DNA of 64,000 nt from Butyrivibrio sp. VCD2006 (GCF_000423925.1 NZ_AUIX01000025.1:30333-94332), one strand, 5' to 3'. Shown: positions 53,611 to 61,752, counted from the first letter of the stretch. Notes: generated by a model from the sequence alone, not told the origin. Numbers and translations: made by a program.

Positions 53611-53919
53611 ATGATTATATTACCAAGCGATTTGCAGGCAAAGGCAAGGATGGTTAAACAGTATGAAATGTATTCTGATGAGTTGAAGGTTGATGCCCCA
53701 GATTCAATAAAGAAATTGAATGAGGAAGTTTTGCAATGGAAAAATGCACATAAAAGATTAGTAAGACCTGAAATGCCAAGAAACATCCAAGCAAAAGAAG
53801 AGTTAGTTAATCAATATAGAGAATGCTTAGGATTACGAGAGGATGCACCGGATCACATCCGAGAATTCCAGGCAGAAATACAAGCCTTCTATGATAAACA
53901 TGACGGGAATGTGTTGTAA
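53611..53919 (+). CDS. small protein with internal duplication
   Basis: A 102-residue protein made of two similar halves of about 47 residues: LQAKARMVKQYE...DAPDSIKKLNEEV and IQAKEELVNQYREC...DAPDHIREFQAEI. Each half is two helices joined by a DAPD turn. No family recognised. The ATG follows AAGGAGG. It starts the cluster between the two terminator copies. Confidence 0.6.
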   Translation: MIILPSDLQAKARMVKQYEMYSDELKVDAPDSIKKLNEEVLQWKNAHKRLVRPEMPRNIQAKEELVNQYRECLGLREDAPDHIREFQAEIQAFYDKHDGNVL

Positions 53920-53970
53920 AAGGATTATTAACAGCTATTTAAGTTGGTAGTTACGAAAAGGAGTGTACCC

Positions 53971-54270
53971 ATGAAAGATATTTATTTTACAATTACCGGT
54001 ATGAATTATTACTACGGTAGTGATTTTCTTAAGAAGGGTATGAAAGTTAAGTTGGTTAAAGAACCAGATAATGAATATGACAAGGAAGCAATCAGGGTTG
54101 AGCTTAAGGGGCTTGGTAAGATCGGTTACGTGGCAAACAGTCCTCACACTGTTATTGGAGAGAGTAAGAGCGCAGGTCGTATGTATGATCTCATGAAAAA
54201 GAAGGCAAAAGCAAAGATAGTTCTTATAACACCCAGGGGTGCTCTTTGTGAATTGAAAGAAGGAAAATAA
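53971..54270 (+). CDS. single HIRAN-domain protein
   Basis: A 99-residue protein consisting of one HIRAN domain: ITGMNYYYGSDFLKKGMKVK, LVKEPDNEYDKEAIRVEL, GKIGYVANS. These features match the last HIRAN unit of the large protein at 18.8 kb. HIRAN domains bind DNA ends. The ATG at 53971 follows AAAGGAG; a start at 53944 is possible. Function alone is unknown. Confidence 0.8.
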   Translation: MKDIYFTITGMNYYYGSDFLKKGMKVKLVKEPDNEYDKEAIRVELKGLGKIGYVANSPHTVIGESKSAGRMYDLMKKKAKAKIVLITPRGALCELKEGK

Positions 54271-54419
54271 GATTAAGCTATAGAGAATGATGGGGAGATG
54301 GCTGTTGCTGTCTTCCTTTTTGCTTATTGGTTTACGGAAAATGAGTAATCGAATGTGAATGGACCGTTCTAAATACAGTAATTTAAAATTATGATCAAGC
54401 TGGTTATAGTCTTGTCAGA

Positions 54420-54833
54420 ATGGCGGATATAATGGCTGAAGATCTTAAAAGTGTAGGGGGATCGCCGAGGAAAGTTTTTCTTTTGTATAAATTAGCTTTA
54501 CGCAACTGCTACTTTGATCCGCCTGAAATTGATGAAGAATTTAATGAGGCCGAGGTATATTACAAGGTTGGGAAATGCTATTTCGAGGGTTATGGGGTTC
54601 GCAAAGATTACTACAAAGCAATATGGTATTTAGATTATGCCAGGGATTGTTTCAGACCGGATTATTCGATGGTTGAAGAATGTGTAAAAATGATTAGGGA
54701 AGCATATGCTAGAGCCGAAGAACTTGTTTCCGATGATGAAGAAGGTGAATACTATAAATGCTGTTTCGAGGAGGGCAATCCATTTCTGGATTATTTCCCT
54801 GAAGAAGATGAGGAAGATGATTATTTGAGTTAA
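54420..54833 (+). CDS. Sel1-like repeat protein
   Basis: A 137-residue acidic protein. One Sel1-like (TPR-type) unit is evident (VYYKVGKCYFEGYGVRKDYY, then KAIWYLDYARD). The rest is helical with an Asp/Glu tail. Sel1 repeats mediate protein binding. The ATG at 54420 (or 54432) lacks a strong ribosome binding site. It may be a chaperone-like adaptor. Confidence 0.65.
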   Translation: MADIMAEDLKSVGGSPRKVFLLYKLALRNCYFDPPEIDEEFNEAEVYYKVGKCYFEGYGVRKDYYKAIWYLDYARDCFRPDYSMVEECVKMIREAYARAEELVSDDEEGEYYKCCFEEGNPFLDYFPEEDEEDDYLS

Positions 54834-54976
54834 CTTTATGAAAATTTCACTTTTAAAAAAGTGTAGAAAATATCTGGATTTGTGCGTGTTTTCGTGCTTT
54901 CTTGTGAATTTGTATCTGATATGAATAAACGTTTTTGCGCTATAATTATAGTCGACGAATAATTAACTAAAGGTTT

Positions 54977-55113
54977 ATGATGACATTTCTAAATGAAGCA
55001 GGAAAAGCTATTGGAAAGCTTCGCAAGGAATAAGCGTTGCAGCCTAGACTATTGGCGAAGTAGCAGTGGGGAAAGCCTCCATGATAGCTTTGTCTCATTT
55101 ATTTATGACTTGA
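54977..55113 (+). pseudogene. decayed XRE-type HTH gene (candidate)
   Basis: From ATG 54977, the frame reads FLNEAGKAIGKLRKE and then stops; in the next frame it continues GISVAA, stop, TIGEVAVGKASMIALSHLF. Together they resemble the N-terminal HTH of XRE regulators with a frameshift and a stop. TATAAT lies at about 54940. The 337-base gap 54834-55170 contains this remnant and no intact gene. Confidence 0.4.
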
Positions 55114-55170
55114 GGTGTCGAGTGCCTAAGTAAATACCGGATACACTATTTTCTTTTGGAAGGGGTAAGT

Positions 55171-57387
55171 ATGAGACAACGTGTGATAAGAACAATATCG
55201 ATAATAATGAGTGTGATTTTTGTAGTTTCCTCTTTGGGGTGTGGTGAATCAAAACAACCTGCAGTTGAAGATTCTACAGTGGCTGAAAGTGCGAATAATT
55301 CAGTTGTTAATAATGAACAAACGGATGGAATGCAGCAATCTGATGCTTTAGTGGAAAAAACAGAAGAAAACAAGAAGGAAGAAGCGCAAGATAAGGTTGA
55401 GGAGGGAGAGGAAGCTCAAAAGAAAGCTGAGGAAGAAGCCAAGAAGAAGGAGGAAGAAGAAGCTCAGAAGAAAGCTGAGGAGGAAGCCAAGAAGAAGGAG
55501 GAAGAAGAAGCTCAGAAGAAAGCTGAGGAGGAAGCCAAGAAGAAGGAGGAAGAGGAAGCTCAGAAGAAAGCTGAGGAGGAAGCCAAGAAGAAGGAGGAGG
55601 AAGCTAAGAAGAAAGCTGAAGAAGAGGCTAAGAAAAAAGCTGAGGAAGAAGAAAAAAAGAAAGCCGAAGAGGAAGCAAAGAAAAAGGCAGAAGAAGAGCA
55701 AAAGCAGAAGAACTCTTTTTCTATGCTTTATTATCTTGCAATTACTGCGGAGGACATAAGAACATCGAAAGATAATCGCTTGATGTTGGATGATATCTAT
55801 ACGTCATTGCTTAATGATATTAATCCCGGTGCTATTGATGACATTACGCAAGATCACCTTCAGAATCTGAGGGATATCATAAAATCCTATTTAAGTATTT
55901 CAACCAAGAGAGAGAGGCTACAGTTTATTTATAATCAAAATAAAGCGGCTGCAATGAGAAGTGCAGTGCCTAATCCACTTGCGATTTTATCTATGGCGAA
56001 TTCATTGGATTGGAAGAAGCTGGCAATGACGGCAGTTTATACTGTAGTAGATTCATATAAGAATTATAAAAATGCTAGTGAGAGTGCTGATACGGAGTTC
56101 CTTATGAGTGGATGGGAACTTGATGATGAAGAATTGGAAACAATACAAAAAAATCGTGAACGCGCCTTTAATTATATGGTTGATATAGTTCAAGAATACA
56201 ATCTTGATGGTATGAAGACACTTTCAGAAAAGGATATAGAAAAATTTTCTGAAATATGTGCAATTGAGGCTCCAGCAGAGAGAAAGAAGAGACTTGAGGA
56301 TGAACAAGACAAGTATGAACTTCTTGGTAATTACTGGCTTGAATTGGCAAATTGCTATTTTGATTTAGATAAATTCAAAGATTGTCTTAGATGCGTTGAG
56401 AAATATAATGAGTTGTACACTGGAATATATCGACAGGATGCAAATTACGTGAAAATACTACCTAAGGCGATAGTTTCAGTTCAGAACAGATATAAAAATA
56501 ATACCAAAGATTATGTTGCGGAGAGCTGCAAATATGCTGATGCAATTGTTGATAATACTGCTAAAGAAGATTGGTCGACAAGGTATTTTGCTGCGCAGGT
56601 ATACTTGGATCTTTATTCAAGAACTAATAAAAAAGAGTATTTAAATAAAGCTTACAAAATTGCTTCTGAGAACGTGGCTGTTCTTCTTAAGGGACAACGT
56701 GATTTGAACAATACATATCTTGCGGATGTGAAAGAACAAACAGTGAAAGAACCTGACTATAGATATATGACGAAGGAGGAAAAAAAGCAAAAAGAAAAGG
56801 AGTACAAGGAAGAAAAGAAGCGGGTTAAAGCTTATAATGATGGACTTAAGAAAGCTAGAAAAACAGAACTTCCTACATTATATGAACCATTAGTCCTTAA
56901 CTGTGAGTTATTATTTGCTCTTGCAGACAAAATGGGAATAAAAGAAGGTGATAAAGATGACTTTGACGCAGTTTTGCAGGCAGATACAAAGGGGATTTTT
57001 ATTGTCAGTCCAATAAATGATAAATATTCATTCTCGAATCATAAAGAGAATTATATTGCTGAACTTTCTAAGGAAGAAATAATAATTCCGGTCTCTATAC
57101 TGACTTCTGGATCAGCCATTGAGATAGTGATTACTGAAAAAGATAAAGAGACAATAATCGATGATTGTAAAGTATCTAACGTTGAACGTAAGGGAAAAAG
57201 TGTAGATGAGTTCTATGCTAAAGTAACAAGTAAAAAGTGGAAAGATTATTCTTGGTCAGCGGATTCTCATGTGCTTTTAAAGATAAAGTACACTGATGCC
57301 TATGATAAGGAAATATCTATGAACTATAAAATATCTGAGTATGAAGATCATTGGTATGGTGATAAGGTGGTGTTTGCTGAAGAATGA
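55171..57387 (+). CDS. lipoprotein with Lys/Glu repeat stalk
   Basis: A 738-residue protein. The signal peptide has a lipobox (VSSLGCG; Cys at about 24), so it is anchored to the outer face of the membrane. Residues about 80-185 are a Glu/Lys/Ala repeat (EEEAQKKAEEEAKKKE in four copies), a rigid helical stalk. The remainder (about 190-739) contains helices that look like TPR (residues about 370-500) and a C-terminal beta-rich part. The ATG at 55171 follows GAAGGGG. It overlaps the metallo-beta-lactamase gene by four bases, and both are lipoproteins, so they may act together outside the cell. Confidence 0.8.
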   Translation: MRQRVIRTISIIMSVIFVVSSLGCGESKQPAVEDSTVAESANNSVVNNEQTDGMQQSDALVEKTEENKKEEAQDKVEEGEEAQKKAEEEAKKKEEEEAQKKAEEEAKKKEEEEAQKKAEEEAKKKEEEEAQKKAEEEAKKKEEEAKKKAEEEAKKKAEEEEKKKAEEEAKKKAEEEQKQKNSFSMLYYLAITAEDIRTSKDNRLMLDDIYTSLLNDINPGAIDDITQDHLQNLRDIIKSYLSISTKRERLQFIYNQNKAAAMRSAVPNPLAILSMANSLDWKKLAMTAVYTVVDSYKNYKNASESADTEFLMSGWELDDEELETIQKNRERAFNYMVDIVQEYNLDGMKTLSEKDIEKFSEICAIEAPAERKKRLEDEQDKYELLGNYWLELANCYFDLDKFKDCLRCVEKYNELYTGIYRQDANYVKILPKAIVSVQNRYKNNTKDYVAESCKYADAIVDNTAKEDWSTRYFAAQVYLDLYSRTNKKEYLNKAYKIASENVAVLLKGQRDLNNTYLADVKEQTVKEPDYRYMTKEEKKQKEKEYKEEKKRVKAYNDGLKKARKTELPTLYEPLVLNCELLFALADKMGIKEGDKDDFDAVLQADTKGIFIVSPINDKYSFSNHKENYIAELSKEEIIIPVSILTSGSAIEIVITEKDKETIIDDCKVSNVERKGKSVDEFYAKVTSKKWKDYSWSADSHVLLKIKYTDAYDKEISMNYKISEYEDHWYGDKVVFAEE
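55411..55602 (+). repeat. 48-base tandem repeat inside the lipoprotein gene
   Basis: Four copies of a 48-base unit beginning GAAGCTCA (starts at 55411, 55459, 55507, 55555) encode the 16-residue Glu/Lys/Ala unit. Third-position differences are few, so copies are recent. Copy number may vary between strains. Confidence 0.85.
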
Positions 57388-58223
57388 GAAGACTAATATC
57401 AGTTTTGTTTTTAATTCTTACACTGGCTATTTGTTCCTCGTGTAATGATTCTGGCCAGGCATCTAGTTTTAGCATAGTATATATAGATGTAGGACAAGGT
57501 GACGCTGCATTAGTTGAGTGCGATGGTCATTATATGCTTGTCGATGGAGGTGAAGGCGATAAAGTGTATAATGTTCTTGTTGACAAGGGGGTTCAAAAAC
57601 TGGATATATTGGCAATTTCTCACCTTCATAAAGATCATATCGGAGGTTTGATAAAAGCATTAACTTATGCTTCAAAAATAGGTATTACTATTAGCAATTC
57701 GAGTGAAAGTGATACTGATGTATTCAAAGAATTTGAAGAACAATTAGTTATAGATAAATCGAAAATTAAGGTTCCGCATGTAGGAGATAAATATTCATTA
57801 GGGAGTGCCGAGGTTGAGGTGGTGGATGTAGCATCAACAAATCCGAATGATTCACTTGTGCTGTTGGTAACGTACAAGGATACAAGGTTTTTATTCACTG
57901 GAGATATTGAATATGAGGGGCAAAAAAGGATAGCAGATAAGTATCAAAATGATGAAGATAAGGAGTTTAAAATTGATGTGATGAAAATGCCCCATCATGG
58001 ATCGTATGAAGGGAGTTTATATAGATTTATAAGAACTTTTATGCCTGATTATGCCATTATCTCGTGTGGTGACAAGAAGAGATATGGACATCCTGATGAT
58101 AGAACGCTAGATTTGCTCAATAATGAGGCATATAATGCAAAAGTATTTATAACAAACTCGGAGGGTGATATAACTGTAAAATCTGATGGAAAGAATGTAT
58201 CGGTTATATCGTCAAAAAATTAA
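57384..58223 (+). CDS. ComEC-like metallo-beta-lactamase lipoprotein
   Basis: A 279-residue protein. The lipobox (AICSSC, Cys at about 20) marks a lipoprotein. The body is a metallo-beta-lactamase fold like the C-terminal domain of ComEC: IDVGQGDAALVE, LVDGG, SHLHKDHIGG with the metal-binding HxHxDH, LLFTGDIE-type segment, and MPHHGSY. In ComEC this domain is linked to DNA uptake and may be a nuclease or hydrolase. Placed outside the cell without the channel, it might degrade or modify extracellular DNA; that is inference. Its ATG overlaps the stop of the stalk lipoprotein. Confidence 0.85.
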   Translation: MRRLISVLFLILTLAICSSCNDSGQASSFSIVYIDVGQGDAALVECDGHYMLVDGGEGDKVYNVLVDKGVQKLDILAISHLHKDHIGGLIKALTYASKIGITISNSSESDTDVFKEFEEQLVIDKSKIKVPHVGDKYSLGSAEVEVVDVASTNPNDSLVLLVTYKDTRFLFTGDIEYEGQKRIADKYQNDEDKEFKIDVMKMPHHGSYEGSLYRFIRTFMPDYAIISCGDKKRYGHPDDRTLDLLNNEAYNAKVFITNSEGDITVKSDGKNVSVISSKN

Positions 58224-58320
58224 TTTAAATTATCTTTCTGTATAGTTTGTGGACTATAGAAACAGCTATTGGGTAAAAAAGAATAGAACACTATCGTTTG
58301 TAGTACTAAGAGAAAAACGG

Positions 58321-58384
58321 TGTACAAAATAATGAACATCGCTTCTGATATCATGGTGGTATCCGGAAGCGATGTTTTTATTTG
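58321..58384 (+). repeat. terminator element, copy 2
   Basis: Same element as 53431-53497: TGTACAAAATAATG, then AACATCGCTTC pairing with GAAGCGATGTT, and a T-rich end. The 346-base gap 58224-58569 holds this, another terminator and a palindrome, but no gene. Confidence 0.7.
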
Positions 58385-58450
58385 TAGTAATGAGAATGAA
58401 AATGTTTAAAACAATATGTCGGAAAGAAACTGAATATGCTATTTTGTGAG

Positions 58451-58475
58451 AGACCTCTTCGGAGGTCTTTTTATT
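58451..58475 (+). terminator. intrinsic terminator with TTCG loop
   Basis: AGACCTC-TTCG-GAGGTCT followed by TTTTATTTT, a very stable tetraloop hairpin. Confidence 0.9.
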
Positions 58476-58502
58476 TTGCTATGGGATTATAATCGCATAA
58501 AT

Positions 58503-58520
58503 ATGAGATTGTAATCTCAT
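58503..58520. promoter_or_regulatory. operator-like palindrome
   Basis: ATGAGATT-GT-AATCTCAT is a perfect 8+2+8 inverted repeat about 50 bases before the HTH-like gene at 58570. A second partial GATTATAATC repeat precedes it. It may be an autoregulatory site. Confidence 0.5.
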
Positions 58521-58569
58521 GGATTGGGGTCTTGTGTATTGCTAAACTTTTTTATGGAGGGTTAAATAA

Positions 58570-58932
58570 ATGGCAGATCGCAATATTGTTGAGACCGTTG
58601 ACTTTTTCATAGAAGTATTGGATGAAAGAGACTTGAATATTGGTTTTCTGGTAGAGAATACAAATCTAAACAGAAAGACAATAACAAACTTTTTAGGAAA
58701 AAAGTGGAAGTCATGCCCTAAGTATGACACAGCTGAGGAGATAGCACATGCCCTTGGATATGAGCTGTCAGAGGTTTTGAGGAAGGATGATTCGGAGTTA
58801 GTTGCGCTGGATCCCGTTGAGATAGAGAGACGAAGGAAGTTCCAGTGTCTCAGTCCTGAAAGACAAAAGCTGATAGATGAAATGCTGAACCAATGTTATG
58901 AAAATGAGATAAATAGCATAAATAAGAAGTAA
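58570..58932 (+). CDS. HTH-like regulator of the mobile element
   Basis: A 120-residue protein. The N-terminal half (FLVENTNLNRKTITNFLGKKW) is helix-turn-helix-like, followed by AEEIAHALGYELSEVLRK, as in Cro/C1-type phage regulators with a divergent first helix. The C-terminal part is a charged helix (SPERQKLIDEML). It starts behind ATGGAGG, after the palindrome, and before a terminator. Probable element regulator. Confidence 0.6.
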   Translation: MADRNIVETVDFFIEVLDERDLNIGFLVENTNLNRKTITNFLGKKWKSCPKYDTAEEIAHALGYELSEVLRKDDSELVALDPVEIERRRKFQCLSPERQKLIDEMLNQCYENEINSINKK

Positions 58933-58933
58933 G

Positions 58934-58978
58934 AAACCGGACATATTAGTTTTAATGTGATCCGGTTTTGTTATTTTT
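58934..58978 (+). terminator. intrinsic terminator
   Basis: AAACCGGA pairs with TCCGGTTT and a T-rich run (TTGTTATTTTTT) follows. It starts two bases after the HTH-like gene. Confidence 0.75.
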
Positions 58979-59002
58979 TCATTTATGTGGAGGTGGAATT
59001 AA

Positions 59003-59617
59003 ATGTGTAAGACAAGCAGGAAATCAGAGGACTATAGGGCTGCAGCAAGGATGTGCAGAGATGAGGGGCATTCAGAGGACAGGGTTCTGGCCATATGCGG
59101 GATGCTGTGCAATGGTTATCGTGAGAAATTTCAGGGTGCCAACAATACGCCCCATAAGAAGATGACAGATGGGCAGACTAAAGAAAGCAAGCTGGGATGC
59201 CGTGATACATTTTTGTATGCCTTTGAGAAATCTGTTGAGGAATCCATGAAAGTTCATTCAGAGTTGATAGATAATCTTATTGAGCTTGCCTGGTTCAAAC
59301 CGCAGATTGATAAGATCCTTGATAGGGTAAAGGACTTCAGATGGAAGGACCATGGATACGTTTACAAGCGTATTCTGGAGCTTACATATTTTGATGAGGA
59401 ATACCGTCCGAATAATGTGATCTATGATATGATCGGGATTGGGAAAACGGAATATTATGCCAAGAGAGATATTGCCATTATTGTATTTGGAATGCAGATG
59501 TGGATCTATTGTAAAAAGCGTCAGATTGAAGACATGGATAAGGGAAGGATTCCATGGAAAGATATTCCTAAAGGGTATGATGATCTGACTAAACTTGTTC
59601 CTATAGAGGAACTTTAA
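59003..59617 (+). CDS. ArpU/sigma-like phage-type regulator
   Basis: A 204-residue protein. Helical N-terminus with two CxxxG-type Cys pairs, then a C-terminal region (YVYKRILELTYFDEE, then DMIGIGKTEYYAKRDIAI) that resembles the sigma region 4-like HTH of ArpU/late-gene regulators in phages and Lachnospiraceae mobile elements. It probably switches on element genes. The ATG follows GGAGGTGG. A stem (CGCAA/TTGCG) lies after the stop. Confidence 0.65.
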   Translation: MCKTSRKSEDYRAAARMCRDEGHSEDRVLAICGMLCNGYREKFQGANNTPHKKMTDGQTKESKLGCRDTFLYAFEKSVEESMKVHSELIDNLIELAWFKPQIDKILDRVKDFRWKDHGYVYKRILELTYFDEEYRPNNVIYDMIGIGKTEYYAKRDIAIIVFGMQMWIYCKKRQIEDMDKGRIPWKDIPKGYDDLTKLVPIEEL

Positions 59618-59767
59618 TCATAAGTTTTCTGAATTGTTATGGAATTCGCAAAGAAGTTGCGCAATTACCGAACTCCGTCCGAACCACGGATTTATGATCT
59701 GGTGTTACAATGATTTTGTTTTGGGGAACAAAATAGAAAAATCATTTATGAAGGAGGAGATTTACAA

Positions 59768-59980
59768 TTGAATAAGGAAACTGCACAGACTTTGCGTGTG
59801 GCTTGTTGTACCTACGACGGGGTGCCGATGCATGAGGGCTATGTCACTGATGGATGGATGAGATGTCCTGAGTGCGGGCGTCTTTACAGGGTTATCATCA
59901 ACGATGAAAAAGTTGTCGTGATCGAGGATAAGAAGCTTGTGGGAAGACACAGGGCAATCCTTCGCTGGACGGCAAACTGA
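59768..59980 (+). CDS. small zinc-binding protein
   Basis: A 70-residue protein with a CPECG zinc knuckle (about residues 33-37) plus an upstream CC pair and His residues. The start is a TTG at 59768 behind AGGAGGAG. Short zinc proteins of this type are frequent beside integrative elements of this group. Function unknown. Confidence 0.6.
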   Translation: MNKETAQTLRVACCTYDGVPMHEGYVTDGWMRCPECGRLYRVIINDEKVVVIEDKKLVGRHRAILRWTAN

Positions 59981-60099
59981 CATGCCTAGATGCGGTTTAG
60001 CGAATGATAAAGTTGGGGTTTGATCTATATTAATATAGTACATTCGTTACACAGTTTTCTTATTTGAGGGGAGATAAATAAAATTAAATACTTTGAGGA

Positions 60100-60285
60100 G
60101 CATTGCATTTGAGTGCAAAACAGCATCCCGGCTGGGATTTGACTGACCTGCCCATGCATGCTCCAAGAGTTTGCCTAGTGCTTGGATGCTGAAATTACGC
60201 AGGGGAAGTCTGCAAAACGGAAAATGAAACCATATTTATTTATGGTCTGTTTTCATTAACGTTTTGCAGGCTTCTCTTTTTGTTG
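60100..60285 (+). promoter_or_regulatory. attenuator-like structured leader
   Basis: A first hairpin TTGCA/TGCAA, then AGCATCC and GGATGCT arms and a CCAAG/CTTGG pair that compete, then a long terminator hairpin GAAGTCTGCAAAACG/CGTTTTGCAGGCTTC (60205-60274) ending in CTTTTT. TGCAAAAC occurs at 60114-60121 and 60211-60218, so both can pair with GTTTTGCA at 60261-60268, a switch-like layout. It fills the 367-base gap 59981-60347 and precedes an XRE gene. Confidence 0.5.
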
Positions 60286-60347
60286 CCAAAACATACAGCA
60301 CTGGGCAGGTGGAGTTTTCCGTTTTCAGACTCCGGAAAAGGAGAGAT

Positions 60348-60707
60348 ATGAAAACAAAGGAAATGGAAACGATTGGAGGAAGACTCAGGAAGTTGAGAGA
60401 GGATGCTGGTATAGGACAGAAGGAGCTTGCAGCGGAATTCTATCTGTCAAATAAGACAGTAGTATCTGCCTATGAAAGAAACATGAGGGCTATACCGGTT
60501 GAAGTGATTGTGATGTATTCGGATAAGTTTAAGGTTACGACGGATTGGATATTAAAGGGAAAACCAGAATCACTTATTGACTGGAAACAGCTAAATGATG
60601 TTCTTGGAAATTCAGAAATGATTGAGCTATATGAGAGCCTTGCTGATCCGGAAATAAAAAGAGTCGCAAGGGAACAAATGCGAGCCTTGACCATGCTTAG
60701 AAAATAG
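60348..60707 (+). CDS. XRE-family regulator
   Basis: A 119-residue protein with an N-terminal HTH (GGRLRKLREDAGIGQKELA, then FYLSNKTVVSAYERN, residues about 8-45) and a helical tail. The ATG at 60348 follows AAAAGGAGAG; an upstream in-frame start at 60264 lies within the terminator hairpin, so is unlikely. It is probably a control protein of the integrative element. Confidence 0.8.
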   Translation: MKTKEMETIGGRLRKLREDAGIGQKELAAEFYLSNKTVVSAYERNMRAIPVEVIVMYSDKFKVTTDWILKGKPESLIDWKQLNDVLGNSEMIELYESLADPEIKRVAREQMRALTMLRK

Positions 60708-60866
60708 CAGGAGTTTGGTTATAAGGGTGAGAGTGTTTTTCGGTATACAAATACGATACCGAGTATACAGCAAATTGCTGGTGAGGTGCAGGTTCCCGGG
60801 CTTATGATTTAAGAGTCTTAAGACAATATGAATATTCAACAAGCATCATTTCAAAGGAGGGGGACG

Positions 60867-61421
60867 ATGGCAAAAGAGAACGTTGTTATGACTTACAGCA
60901 AGAAATCTGCAGCGAAGAGGGTGGATTTTATTATGGACAACTATTCAGTCTTTGAGCAGATGATCGAAGGCGAAGAAGAATGTCTGTATGTGAAGATCCG
61001 CAGAGAGCAGCAAGAGCTCAGAAGAAAGCGTGATGATCTTGGAGTGAGAGTACAGACTTCAAACATCTGTGATATTACCGGAGACACTGCTACAGCTAAT
61101 GCAGATGTGAGTATGGGAATCAAAAATGGTGATTGGAAGCTGGCAGCGAAAGGAACTAAGCACTGCGCCACGTACCGACATGCCATTGAGACGCTCCAAC
61201 TCATGAAAGATGATTACAGCATTGTCAGATCGCAGCTCAAGGGAATCAAGGATGAGGACAATCTTTTTCACAGATATCTCAATGGTGAGATGAAAAATGA
61301 TGAGCTGGCTGACACCGCAAACATTACAACAAATGCTTTAAGGGCCAGAATTTGTAGGTTTAGGTCAGAGCTAAGAAACAGAGCACTTAATTTCATAGAA
61401 GATGAAGCGATGTGCGCATAA
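60867..61421 (+). CDS. sigma-like regulator of the integrative element
   Basis: A 184-residue protein. The N-terminus is helical and charged; the C-terminus (LFHRYLNGEMKNDELADTANITTNALRARICRFRSEL) resembles sigma-70 region 4 with a HTH around NDELADTANI. Such genes lie upstream of the excisionase and integrase in Clostridia elements. The ATG at 60867 follows AAAGGAGGGGG. It is followed by the excisionase-like gene after 14 bases. Confidence 0.65.
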   Translation: MAKENVVMTYSKKSAAKRVDFIMDNYSVFEQMIEGEEECLYVKIRREQQELRRKRDDLGVRVQTSNICDITGDTATANADVSMGIKNGDWKLAAKGTKHCATYRHAIETLQLMKDDYSIVRSQLKGIKDEDNLFHRYLNGEMKNDELADTANITTNALRARICRFRSELRNRALNFIEDEAMCA

Positions 61422-61435
61422 GGAGGATATGAAAT

Positions 61436-61639
61436 ATGGCAACACCAAAGAGACAAAAATATGAAGGGTTACCGGAATATATCAGAAGGGAAGATGCTTC
61501 CTATTTTTTCCAGATAGGTGACGACACGATAGACAAGTTGGCGGAGGAATGTGGAGCCAAAAGAAAAGTGAGATCGATGGTTCTCATAAACAGAAAGATT
61601 TTCAGTGAGTACATTGAAAGCTTTCAGTATGTGAAATAA
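61436..61639 (+). CDS. DUF6462 excisionase-like protein
   Basis: A 67-residue protein of the DUF6462 type: basic start, a helix (YIRREDASYFFQIGDDTIDKL), then ECGAKRKVRSMVLINRKIFSEYIESF. The layout resembles a small winged-helix DNA-binding protein such as Xis in Tn916-like elements, and it lies directly upstream of the integrase. It probably promotes excision. AAGGAGG precedes the ATG. Confidence 0.75.
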   Translation: MATPKRQKYEGLPEYIRREDASYFFQIGDDTIDKLAEECGAKRKVRSMVLINRKIFSEYIESFQYVK

Positions 61640-61657
61640 GAATATGAAAAATGAATA

Positions 61658-61752
61658 AGACACGGCATGATTAGAATATTATTGATGGGGACAGAATAAT
61701 CCTTCATAATAAAAGAGGATGATTCCTTGCAGTTCTAAGCATGTCGTGTTCT
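61658..61752. repeat. long imperfect inverted repeat before the integrase gene
   Basis: Arms AGACACGGCATGATTAGAA (61658-61676) and TTCTAAGCATGTCGTGTTCT (61733-61752) pair almost fully; an inner stem GAATAATCC (61694-61702) and GGATGATTC (61717-61725) pairs too. It fills the gap before the integrase gene and may be a binding site for Xis/Int or a control of int translation. Confidence 0.6.

Noticed and set aside
54961..55140. Riboswitch upstream of the lipoprotein gene
   Set aside because: Paired arms such as CTTCGC/GCGAAG exist, but the sequence is explained better as a decayed HTH gene, and no known riboswitch core was recognised.
55411..55602. 48-base direct repeats as a CRISPR array
   Set aside because: Copies are contiguous without spacers and in frame within a coding region.
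55348..55701. Long Leu/Phe-rich reading frame on the - strand
   Set aside because: It is the antisense of the Glu/Lys tandem repeat in the lipoprotein gene; there is no ribosome binding site and composition alone explains it.
55397..55759. Arg/Lys-rich reading frame on the + strand
   Set aside because: It is a shifted frame of the same GAA/AAG-rich repeat; no independent start signal.
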